This document shows, one piece after another, positions 53,152-61,073 of a stretch of DNA of 64,000 nt. Under the pieces are notes generated by a model. The model did not search any database. It had not been told where the DNA came from and saw only the letters and a program-made list of their open reading frames with translations. Origin of the DNA: CAZTCJ01 sp964612085 (lineage in GTDB: Bacteria > Pseudomonadota > Alphaproteobacteria > JAJFIK01); NCBI GenBank assembly GCA_964612085.1, contig CAZTCJ010000002.1, forward strand, positions 42,937 through 106,936, given 5' to 3'. The position numbers and the translations under genes were made by a program. Each line of letters starts with the position of its first letter. Positions within the stretch are counted from its first letter, which is position 1.

Positions 53152-53543
53152 GAACGGCCCCGGCGATCCAATGCAGCCTGCGGATTGCTTTTTGTGTGTA
53201 GTCCGTCTCCGTGTGGCGAAGCCGCAAATCCTGCGGCTGACCGGTCGTGCGGATCATCGTGAAGATTTTTGAAGTTGGACGATGTACTCCAGTCCTCCTT
53301 CAACAACAAGCTAGAAATTCCTATCGTTCGATCGCCTTGTGACAGACGCACATTTAGCGGCATAAAGCGGGAAAATACGCGGACATACACTGCCGTTCAG
53401 CGCGGTATCGCCAAACGGACTTATGCTGAAAATGAGGTCATCTCTAGACTGATCATTTTGCAGTTTAGCACCGACGGTACGCAGCGTCCATCGATTAAAA
53501 GTGATCCCTTCGATGCACAACCAACCTGTGCGCGCCATTGCGT
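53152..53543. other. intergenic region, lower GC than the surroundings
   Basis: About 390 nt between the hypothetical gene and the mnmC end. It is visibly richer in A/T (for example around 53280-53480). Small open frames exist on both strands but none has a good ribosome-binding site or a recognisable product. I see no strong hairpin or tRNA. The promoter of the gene at 52408 should lie here. Confidence 0.5.
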
Positions 53544-55535
53544 TTACGCGGACACGGTATTGCGTTTCAGCGCGCGCACGAGAAACCGTGCAGGATGAAC
53601 CACTTGGGCAAGGGTGCGCGGCAGCGGCCAGGGATCGCCCAGCAGTTGACTGGCGATGAGTTCGCCTAAAATCGGCGCCGTAACGAGCCCCCGCGAGCCA
53701 AGGCCCGTGCACAGAGCAAAGGCGGGTACTGTCGGCGCAGACGGCAGAGCGTCTTGATTTTGTCCGTAACGCAAAGCTGCATAGCGTTCACGGAAAGCAT
53801 CGCTCACAGGCACGGGCCCGGCGATGGGCAGGTGGTCCGGCGTGGTGGCGCGGATGGCGGCGCGCCCTGCGAGATCCGTCTGTCTCAAGGCGGCATAGGC
53901 TTGCGGCGCCATGGGCGCCATCAGATCGAGATTGCGCCGGTGGCGGCCGTCGTCCGGGACTTGCCGCCAAGACTGCGGCCAGCCGGGCAGCGGGTCGTAG
54001 GTGGCGCCGATGCTCATCAGCCCATCCACAGCGGGGGTGAGATAGCCGCCATAGGTCACGACCGTTCGCGGCGTGAGCCCGTCCGGCGCGGGCGCCGTGG
54101 TGATCTGGCCGAGCGACGCCCTCAGGGGCAGCCCGCCGCAGTCCGGGCCGTTCAGGGCCTCCATGCCCGTCGCCAGCAGCAGAAACGGCGTCTCGTGCGT
54201 GCCCGTTTGGTCTGCGCGGCCCGTCGTCAGGTGCCAGCTCCTGTCCGTCTGCCGGATCCCGGTGATCCTGGTGTCCGTTTCGATCCGCGCGTCCCGGGCC
54301 AGCCAGCGGACCAGGCTTGGCGGGTGGATCGATCCGGCGGCCGGATAGAACAGGCCGGGTCGTGTCAGCGCGATCCCCGCCCGCGCGCTGGCCTCCCGTT
54401 TGGTCACAAAGCGCAGCCAGGCAGGCGGCAGCGCCTGGCCCATGACCAGCAGTAGAAACCGCCGCCAGTCCGCTTCGTCGCGGGCCAATTGAACGACGCC
54501 TTCAAGCCCGTCGCCGGCGGCGCCGGAGGCAAGGGCCGCGTGCCTTGCATACGCAAAGGCGGCGGTGTGGAAATCTCCGGCGGGTGTCGGATCGACGGTC
54601 AGCCGGGGCATGACAATGCCCGCCGGATTGCCGGAAGCGCCCATGGCCAGAGACGGGCCTGCCTCGATCAGGGTGACGGCGAGGCCCCGCCGGGCGAGCG
54701 CCGCTGATAAAGACGCGCCCGCGATGCCGCCGCCCACGACCGTTGCCTTATCGGCTGTGACCGACGGCTGATCGGAGGCGAACCAGGGCGGCAGACGGGA
54801 CCGCCCCGGCGGGCCCGTGAAACGGCCTTTCAGCATGTCGCGCTTGCGCCCGAAGCCTGGCGCTTTTTCCACCGTGAAGCCGGCGTGCGACAGGCCCTGA
54901 CGCACCGCGCCCGCGACCGTGAAGGTGGCGAGCCGGGCGCCCTGCCGCGACAGGCGCGCCATTTCCCGGAACACCGCCTCGCTCCACATGGACGGATTGC
55001 GGGCGGGCGAAAAGCCGTCGAGAAACCAGGCATCGATTTGGGCTTCCAGCTCGCCCAGCATGACGGCGGCGTCACCATGCAGCAGGGTCAGATGGACCCG
55101 GTCCTCGTCGAAATGAAGCCGGTGGAATCCCGGCAGCGGCTGGTCGTAGCGCTCCAGCAGAGCCGTGCTCAAAGAGGCGAGTTCCGGCCAGGGCTTGTGG
55201 GCAAGCCGCAGATCGCGCGCGCTCAAGGGATAGGCCTCGACGGAGAGGAAATGGAGCCGCCCGTCCGCCGGGCCGTGGCAGCGCCACAGCGCCCAGGCGT
55301 TGAGAAAGTTGAGGCCCGTTCCGAACCCTGTCTCGCCGATGACGAAACACCGGCTCCCTTGCCAGGCCTCGGGCACGCCGCAGCCGTCAAGAAAGACATG
55401 GCGGCTTTCCGCAAGCCCGTCTTGGGCCGAAAAGTAAACGTCGCCGAACCGCCCGGACACCGGAGTGGCCGCGTTGCGCCACAGGAGGCCGGGCGATGAG
55501 AGGGGGGAAGACTGAGTCATGGCAGGACCGAGCAT
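53544..55535 (-). CDS. mnmC: bifunctional tRNA 5-methylaminomethyl-2-thiouridine biosynthesis protein MnmC
   Basis: 663 residues (ATG 55535 or ATG 55520). The N-terminal part is the MnmD methyltransferase: SAM-binding ETGFGTGLNFLNAW near 68, and FSPARNPSMWSEAVF near 175. From about 265 comes the FAD oxidoreductase MnmC1 with the Rossmann TVVGGGIAGASLSAALARRG. It converts cmnm5(s2)U34 to nm5(s2)U and then mnm5(s2)U in tRNA. The order of the domains and length fit the family. Confidence 0.92.
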   Translation of the reverse strand: MLGPAMTQSSPLSSPGLLWRNAATPVSGRFGDVYFSAQDGLAESRHVFLDGCGVPEAWQGSRCFVIGETGFGTGLNFLNAWALWRCHGPADGRLHFLSVEAYPLSARDLRLAHKPWPELASLSTALLERYDQPLPGFHRLHFDEDRVHLTLLHGDAAVMLGELEAQIDAWFLDGFSPARNPSMWSEAVFREMARLSRQGARLATFTVAGAVRQGLSHAGFTVEKAPGFGRKRDMLKGRFTGPPGRSRLPPWFASDQPSVTADKATVVGGGIAGASLSAALARRGLAVTLIEAGPSLAMGASGNPAGIVMPRLTVDPTPAGDFHTAAFAYARHAALASGAAGDGLEGVVQLARDEADWRRFLLLVMGQALPPAWLRFVTKREASARAGIALTRPGLFYPAAGSIHPPSLVRWLARDARIETDTRITGIRQTDRSWHLTTGRADQTGTHETPFLLLATGMEALNGPDCGGLPLRASLGQITTAPAPDGLTPRTVVTYGGYLTPAVDGLMSIGATYDPLPGWPQSWRQVPDDGRHRRNLDLMAPMAPQAYAALRQTDLAGRAAIRATTPDHLPIAGPVPVSDAFRERYAALRYGQNQDALPSAPTVPAFALCTGLGSRGLVTAPILGELIASQLLGDPWPLPRTLAQVVHPARFLVRALKRNTVSA

Positions 55536-55723
55536 AGGGGATCCCGCGGTATCGATCAGCGCTCTTTGCTTGCGGGCCGCACGGGGCGAGGTATCGTAAA
55601 TTTAATGTTATGTTAATGGTTCGCCCGGTCCGCGTGCGTGCACAGTAGATGCGTATCGAATCATAATCAGGGCGATCAGGCCCCTGGCGCAGCCGCGCCG
55701 GGCGCGTTGGCAAGGGGATGAGC

Positions 55724-56374
55724 ATGGCGGTCTCGTGGAAAGCGATCGTTGGCATCTGCGCCACAGCACTGGCCGTGGTAAACCCGGCCTGTGCCTTCGC
55801 CAAGCCCAAACTCCATATGCTTGAAGCCTATTGTGTGACCTATGAGCTTGAAGGCCTGCGCACGGGCACCTTGACCGAATGCATGCGCGATTTCGGCCAT
55901 GAGCGGGTCGAGAAACGATCCATACGGATGACCGAAGAGGCCGTGGACAAAGAAGAACGGGTGATCTATCGCGGCGACCGGGTGATCACCATCAATCTCA
56001 AGGACCACACCGCCTGGGAAGCGCATAATCCGGATTATGGCTGGCTCTTGGAGCGGCTCGCCGGGGTCGATGAAGCCGATTACGGCGATTTCTTCAAACG
56101 AGGCCTGGGCGGCGAGGTTACGGGCGAGACCAAGACCGTCGCAGGCAAGCCATGCGATGTTCTGGTGGCGGAGCAAATGGGCACGGATGCGTCTTGGTGC
56201 CTGTCGCGCAACGGCCTCGTGCTCGAAGTGGTCATGCCCATGTTCGTCAAGCGGGCCGTCTCGGTCGAGATCGGCTCCGGCGGGGCGAATGCGGACTATC
56301 AAGTGCCCGACGGCATCACCTTCGTCGATGCCGACGATACCGCGAGCGTTACGCCGTTCGAACGGCTTCCCTAA
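55724..56374 (+). CDS. exported protein of unknown function
   Basis: 216 residues from ATG 55724, with AAGGGG 6 nt upstream; ATG 55718 overlaps that site. Signal peptide (VSWKAIVGICATALAVVNPACA), then a mixed alpha/beta domain with two Cys-bearing regions (LEAYCVTYEL, LTECMRDFGHERVEK, GKPCDVLV, ASWCLSRNG) that could form disulfides. I do not recognise the family. A 14-bp palindrome (GCCGTTCGAACGGC, 56353-56366) overlaps its end and a T5 run follows, perhaps a terminator. Convergent with the Rieske oxygenase. Confidence 0.6.
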   Translation: MAVSWKAIVGICATALAVVNPACAFAKPKLHMLEAYCVTYELEGLRTGTLTECMRDFGHERVEKRSIRMTEEAVDKEERVIYRGDRVITINLKDHTAWEAHNPDYGWLLERLAGVDEADYGDFFKRGLGGEVTGETKTVAGKPCDVLVAEQMGTDASWCLSRNGLVLEVVMPMFVKRAVSVEIGSGGANADYQVPDGITFVDADDTASVTPFERLP

Positions 56375-56383
56375 GTTTTTCCA

Positions 56384-57958
56384 TTAAATGCCGGGCGGCA
56401 ACGGCACGGGGATGAGGTCGTCTTCCGGGTCGTCGCGCGATGGGTCGGCGCGGGGAATGTCCGCGCGCTGCGGCATCGGATCGGCCGGTTGCGGAGCCGG
56501 AGCGGGCTCGTCTTCCCAGGCGTTCGGTGCCGGTTCCTCGATCTCGCCCAGATAGGCCATCAGCACACGATGGAAATGCCGGATCCGGCGTTCCTGTTCG
56601 CTCAGGTAAAGGCCCTGAAAACTGGCGCTGTGCATGCCTTTCTGCACGTCCGGCAAAATGGCGGCCTTCTGATCGATCACCGGGCCGAGACCCGTGGTGC
56701 CGGGTTCCAGCACTTCATGAGGGGCGCGCATGCGCGGGCGCTGCGGGTCCTGATAAGTCAGGATCTGCACGTCGCAATAGCATTTGTCCGGATCGCTTTC
56801 ATGGGGCCGCATGCGCTGCATCAGCGTGTAATCGGCGAAGATATTCACCGAGATGTTCGGGAAAATCGTATACTGATAGTTGTCCGTAAGCTGCTCGTCG
56901 TTGAGATGCCGGTAGGGCAGATGGGTCGCCCGTTCCTGGACTTCCCGGCGGGCTTTCTGAAGCGCCCGCCGCGCCGCGCCGGGGCGGCCTTCGAAATCCT
57001 TGGCGAAAATGCCGAACGCGGTCAGTTGGGCGGCCACATCGGGGCTCAGCACGTTCTGGTCCGGATGGCGGCTGGAGGCGATCTGGAACGGGATCAGGCT
57101 GCGGCTGTGGCGGCCATAGGTGTCGATCTGGACGTGATAATCCTCCGTCCAGCCCAGAAGCTGGGGATGCAGCGCCTTGACATTGTAAGTCTCGGAGAAC
57201 GCGTCCATCGCGGTCTTCCAATTGCAGTTCCACTCAACCGTCTTGTCGAGGGTGTGCACCAGATTTTCCCAGCGATAGGGGTCCAGTTGCTCCGGCAGCA
57301 GTTCCAGATACTCGCTCAATTCCTCCGCATGGGGATTGAGGGTGATAAACACCCAGCCACCCCACGGTTCGCAGCGGATCTGATTGAGACCCAGATGCTC
57401 GCACGGCACGCCTTGGGCAAAGGTTTCCGGGTCCGGCACGTCTTTCAAGGTGCCGTCCACGGCCCATTCCCAATGGTGATAAGGGCACAGAAACGACGAG
57501 GCGTGATCGGGATTGTGCGTGCCGTCGCCAGCCACGAGCCGGTTGCCCCGGTGACGGCAGACATTGAAAAAGGCGCGGATACTGTCATCCCACTGACGGA
57601 CGATGATGATCGACTCATTGCCGAGCGAAAAGGTCACATAATCCCCGGGCTGAGCGATATCGGTTTCCCGGCAGGCCATGAGCCAGACCCGTGTCCACAG
57701 CCGGTCCCATTCAAGGCGCATGAAATCGGGCGTGATGTAGCGCTCGACCGGAATGAGATCCTGGCCCAGATCCGGATCCGGCGCCTTCTCGGCAGAGGTG
57801 CCTTTGCCGGCGCGCGGCTCCACCCGGTCCGGCGGCGAGGCGTAAAGCTCGGTCGGCTTGAAACTGGTGTTCGGATGAACCGATTGCGTCTTGAAGCGCG
57901 GCCGGGAGAAAGCGAACTGTTCTTCAGGCTTGGGCGGGTCCCATGGAAAGCGCGGCAT
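56384..57958 (-). CDS. Rieske oxygenase large subunit with altered iron ligand (H to N)
   Basis: A 524-residue ring-hydroxylating oxygenase alpha-type protein. The Rieske ligands C134/H136 (CRHRGNRL) and C158/H161 (CPYHHWEW) are complete. In the catalytic domain the usual D/E-x2-H-x4-H iron motif reads E256-T-Y-N259-V-K-A-L-H264: the first ligand His is Asn, the second is present. The rest of the domain looks intact (PLFNISVNIFAD..., a Pro-rich tail of about 45 residues at the end). It lies 29 nt after the E1beta-like gene in the same operon. Reaction unknown. Confidence 0.85.
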   Translation of the reverse strand: MPRFPWDPPKPEEQFAFSRPRFKTQSVHPNTSFKPTELYASPPDRVEPRAGKGTSAEKAPDPDLGQDLIPVERYITPDFMRLEWDRLWTRVWLMACRETDIAQPGDYVTFSLGNESIIIVRQWDDSIRAFFNVCRHRGNRLVAGDGTHNPDHASSFLCPYHHWEWAVDGTLKDVPDPETFAQGVPCEHLGLNQIRCEPWGGWVFITLNPHAEELSEYLELLPEQLDPYRWENLVHTLDKTVEWNCNWKTAMDAFSETYNVKALHPQLLGWTEDYHVQIDTYGRHSRSLIPFQIASSRHPDQNVLSPDVAAQLTAFGIFAKDFEGRPGAARRALQKARREVQERATHLPYRHLNDEQLTDNYQYTIFPNISVNIFADYTLMQRMRPHESDPDKCYCDVQILTYQDPQRPRMRAPHEVLEPGTTGLGPVIDQKAAILPDVQKGMHSASFQGLYLSEQERRIRHFHRVLMAYLGEIEEPAPNAWEDEPAPAPQPADPMPQRADIPRADPSRDDPEDDLIPVPLPPGI

Positions 57959-57987
57959 CTCCGGCCTCCTCTCGCGTTGAGGTGATT

Positions 57988-58932
57988 TTAATCAGCCAAG
58001 GCGTCCATCAGGCCGCAGATTTGCGACCGCGCCGAGGCAGTGCTTTCAGCCTGCCGCAGGCGGCGGACCGGTGCAATGAGGGTGGACGCCGCCCGTTCCG
58101 CGATCAGCGCGGCGATCTCCGCCGCCATGGCGCTCTGGGCTGGGCCGTCTTCCAGAATGACGAGCCGTCCGGTCCGTTCCACCGAGGCGATCAGGGTTTC
58201 GGCGTCAAAAGGGGCGGCGGTGCGCGGGTCGATCACCTCGCAGCTCACCCCGTGATCGTCGTCCACATCCCGCGCCAGGTCGATTGCGTCATGGACGCCG
58301 GCGGAAAAGGCCACAAGAGTGAGATCGGTGCCGGGCCGCACGATCCGCGCCGCGCCGAAAGGGATCGGCTCCGGCTTGGGCGGCACCGGGCCGGTGCGGT
58401 CTTTCAGCCCGTCATGGTCCAGGATCAGGACCGGGCGCGTGCGCGCGAAGGCCGCTATCATCAGGCCGTGGGCCTCGCCCGGCTCAGCGGGCAGTGCCAC
58501 ATCGAGCAGTCCGGTCTGCAGGGCCAGACCAGCCAGCGCCTGGGCCGGGCCCCGGGCCGGGCCGATGGGGCAGCGGATGATGAGCGGCAGGCCGGGCCCA
58601 CCGGTCGCGTTCCGGCTACGCAACAGGCTTTCCTGGCGCATCAGACCGTCGATGAGGCCGTCGGGCCAGGGGATCGCGGTCAGATCGGCGACCACCCGCA
58701 CGCCGTTGGCCGCCGCGCCCAGGCTCGTGCCGATCACGGTCGAGGGGGCGTAGGGCATGTCGAGGATGCGCTCCGGGCCGAAGGTCTTGAGCAGCACCCG
58801 CTCGGAAAGGTTCGTCGGTGCCTGCGGTCCGGTTTCCGGCGGATGGGCGGCGATGACCAGGGCCTTCGGATCCTGGCGCAGGCCGTGGCCGATGGCATCG
58901 ATCATGGCGGATTGCTGGGACCGGCTGGTCAT
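57988..58932 (-). CDS. degenerate E1beta-like protein (transketolase Pyr/C-terminal fold), likely not a TPP enzyme
   Basis: 314 residues. The overall fold of PDH/BCKDH E1beta is evident: the FGPERILDMPYAPSTVIGTSLGAA segment, the C-terminal VILEDGPAQSAMAAEIAALIAERA. But the Glu of the canonical DTPISE motif, which contacts TPP, is Pro63 here (DMPYAP), and the catalytic His of GAQHSQ is Ala132 (GPAQAL). It overlaps the E1alpha-like gene by 4 nt (ATGA). It may be a scaffold, regulator or a binding protein of a new kind. The reading frame is intact, so it is under selection rather than a plain pseudogene. Confidence 0.75.
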   Translation of the reverse strand: MTSRSQQSAMIDAIGHGLRQDPKALVIAAHPPETGPQAPTNLSERVLLKTFGPERILDMPYAPSTVIGTSLGAAANGVRVVADLTAIPWPDGLIDGLMRQESLLRSRNATGGPGLPLIIRCPIGPARGPAQALAGLALQTGLLDVALPAEPGEAHGLMIAAFARTRPVLILDHDGLKDRTGPVPPKPEPIPFGAARIVRPGTDLTLVAFSAGVHDAIDLARDVDDDHGVSCEVIDPRTAAPFDAETLIASVERTGRLVILEDGPAQSAMAAEIAALIAERAASTLIAPVRRLRQAESTASARSQICGLMDALAD

Positions 58933-59804
58933 GACGGCAGGCCCCCTTGAGACAGACGGCGCCCGATGCCGAGAGGCGGGGCGTGCTTGCTGCTGACGTG
59001 CAGGAGCGCGTCGAGCCCTTGGGTGACCTCCCGGTCCACCGTGTCCAACTGGACCGGTGCGAACAGATCGGCCTGAACCACCTTGGCGCGGAACTGCTCC
59101 AGGCAGTCCTGCCCATGGCAGACCAGTTCCAAGACCGACGGTTCTTGATCGGTACGGGCGCGTTCCACGGCGGTGGCCGCTTCGTGATGGATGGAAAAGA
59201 AGTCCTCGGCCCGGGCCGCGCTGGCGGGCAGGCCGAAACTGACGGCCCGGCCCACGAAATCGGAGGCCGGCCGCGCGGGCTGGCCGTTGGGCGGATCGAG
59301 ATCCTCATCGCGCGCGCCGCGCGGCACCACGAACAGGATCGGCAGGCCCAGGGCGCGGGCGGCCTCGAAGGCCTCGAAGGTTTCGCCCCGCGCGGCGGCC
59401 ACATCCTCCAGGAAACAAACGGCCATGGCGTTCTTCGCGTGCGTGCGGGCGGCCAATGCCGTGCCCAGAGCGAAAGCCGGGCAAGCGCCCGCCAGAACCT
59501 GGCAGGCGGGACCGGTCTCCGGTTCGTCCATCTCGAGATCGGCCAGCACCCGCGCCCGGATCCTGGCCGCCGCCGGTCCCTGATTGTCCAGAAGCGCATC
59601 CACCGGATCGGTGCCCGTCCCCAGCAGATAGGCGGGATCGCGGCTGGCGGCGCAGACATGGTCGTCCGGCGTCAGGGCCATGCCGATGGCGGCGATGGAG
59701 GCAATGGGATGGGAGGGCAGGGATGCGCCCGTGCGCTCAGCGAAAGCGCGTATTGTCCGCATGCGCCGGTAGGCGCGCAGCAATTCCTTGCGGGACAATG
59801 ACAC
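58929..59804 (-). CDS. degenerate E1alpha-like protein, TPP motif lost
   Basis: 291 residues from GTG 59804 with GGGGG a few bases upstream; the longer TTG start (59858) adds 18 residues. The E1alpha fold is recognisable (RTIRAFAERTG..., VSFGLPASAARAEDFFSIHHEA). In the GDG-x25-NN cofactor motif, G-D-G is E133-D134-V135 and the N-N is R162-G163, so Mg/TPP binding should be impaired. The Tyr-Arg phosphate contact is S54-R55. It is shorter than typical E1alpha (about 330-400). Paired with the E1beta-like gene, it is likely to form a heteromer. Confidence 0.75.
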   Translation of the reverse strand: MSLSRKELLRAYRRMRTIRAFAERTGASLPSHPIASIAAIGMALTPDDHVCAASRDPAYLLGTGTDPVDALLDNQGPAAARIRARVLADLEMDEPETGPACQVLAGACPAFALGTALAARTHAKNAMAVCFLEDVAAARGETFEAFEAARALGLPILFVVPRGARDEDLDPPNGQPARPASDFVGRAVSFGLPASAARAEDFFSIHHEAATAVERARTDQEPSVLELVCHGQDCLEQFRAKVVQADLFAPVQLDTVDREVTQGLDALLHVSSKHAPPLGIGRRLSQGGLPS

Positions 59805-60047
59805 CAAAGACCCCCAATTCTGCCGGTGGCGATCCGATTTCCTTATAGATGTTAACAAATTTCAGGGAAGGCTGTCCGCGCCTTTCCGCGCACCGGCTTC
59901 AATCTTAAGGCCTTTTAATCGCGAAAAGCGCTGCTCTGGCGGGTGTTTCATCCAAAGGTTGTTGCCTTGCGCGCCATTCCGCGCCGTTGCCGGGAGCCGT
60001 CAGTCCGGCCAAGATCAGTCGAACGCGATTAAGGGAGGACCACACCA

Positions 60048-60977
60048 ATGACCATGACCACACCGCCGCCCGCCAGCGAAACCGAAGTCTTCCGCGACGG
60101 CCTGATGCGCGGCAAGCGCATTCTCGTGACCGGCGGGGGCACGGGCCTCGGCCGGGAAATGACCACCCATTACCAGCGGCTGGGCGCCGATGTGATCATC
60201 ACCGGCCGGCGCGGCGGCGTGCTCGAAGAGACCGCCAAGGAGATCATGGACGCCCACCCGAATGGCGGCCGGGTGATCCCCATGGTCTGCGATATCCGGG
60301 TGCCCGACGCGGTGGACGATGTGGTGGAGCAGTGCTTCGCCTCCGGTCCTCTGACCGGGCTCGTCAACAACGCCGCCGGCAACTTCATTTCTCCGACCAA
60401 GGACTTAAGTCATCGCGGCTTCGACGCCATCGCTAATATCGTCTTTCACGGGACGTTCTATATGACCCATGCGGTGGGCAAGCGCTGGATCCAAGGCGGA
60501 CACCGGGGCAGTGTGATCTCGATCCTGACGACCTGGATCTGGAACGGCGGGCCGTTCACAGTGCCGTCGGCCATGTCCAAGGCGGGCATCAATATCATGA
60601 CCAAATCGTTGGCCGCCGAATGGGGCCGTTACGGCATCCGCCTCAATGCCATCGCGCCGGGGCCGTTCCCGACCAAGGGGGCGTGGGAGCGCTTGAGCCC
60701 GGGTGAATCCGTGGACGGAGAGCATGACCGCTCCAACGAGGGCAATCCCATGGCCAGGGTCGGCGCCATGCATGAGCTGACCAATCTGGCCACCTTCCTG
60801 ATGGCCGATGGCTGCGATTACCTCACCGGCCAGACCATCGCCATCGACGGCGGCATGCATCTGGCGAGCGGCGGTAATTTCTACCAGCTCTCGAAAATGT
60901 CGGATGAGGAATGGGACGCCGCCCGGGAGATGATCCGCTCCGCGAACGAAAAGGACCGTAGCCAACGGACGGCTTAA
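60048..60977 (+). CDS. SDR-family 2,4-dienoyl-CoA reductase (DECR1-like)
   Basis: 309 residues from ATG 60048, after GGGAGG. Coenzyme motif LVTGGGTGLGREM near residue 26 and LVNNAAGNFISPTK near 105. The usual Tyr-x3-Lys is PSAMSKAGINIMTKSLAAEW, with Ser in the Tyr place, exactly as in mammalian DECR1. It reduces 2,4-dienoyl-CoA with NADPH during oxidation of unsaturated fatty acids. It diverges from the E1alpha-like gene. A REP-like repeat lies at its 3' end. Confidence 0.88.
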   Translation: MTMTTPPPASETEVFRDGLMRGKRILVTGGGTGLGREMTTHYQRLGADVIITGRRGGVLEETAKEIMDAHPNGGRVIPMVCDIRVPDAVDDVVEQCFASGPLTGLVNNAAGNFISPTKDLSHRGFDAIANIVFHGTFYMTHAVGKRWIQGGHRGSVISILTTWIWNGGPFTVPSAMSKAGINIMTKSLAAEWGRYGIRLNAIAPGPFPTKGAWERLSPGESVDGEHDRSNEGNPMARVGAMHELTNLATFLMADGCDYLTGQTIAIDGGMHLASGGNFYQLSKMSDEEWDAAREMIRSANEKDRSQRTA

Positions 60978-61001
60978 AAATCATCATGGCGAAGGCCAGG
61001 G

Positions 61002-61060
61002 TCCAGAGCCGCTTGTTCCGTATGCGATGCTCTGGATCCCAGCTTTCGGCTCGGGATGAC
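61002..61060. repeat. REP-like palindromic repeat
   Basis: TCCAGAGC (61002-61009) pairs with GCTCTGGA (61029-61036), and the next stem is ATCCCAGC/GCT-C-GGGAT (61036-61057). The minus-strand reading GTCATCCCGAGCCGAAAGC followed by TGGGATCCAG is like the dispersed GTCATCCCGG...CCGGGATCC repeats of many alphaproteobacteria. It sits between the convergent SDR and dxs genes, the usual spot for such elements. Confidence 0.65.
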
Positions 61061-61073
61061 GTATAACCCGGCC

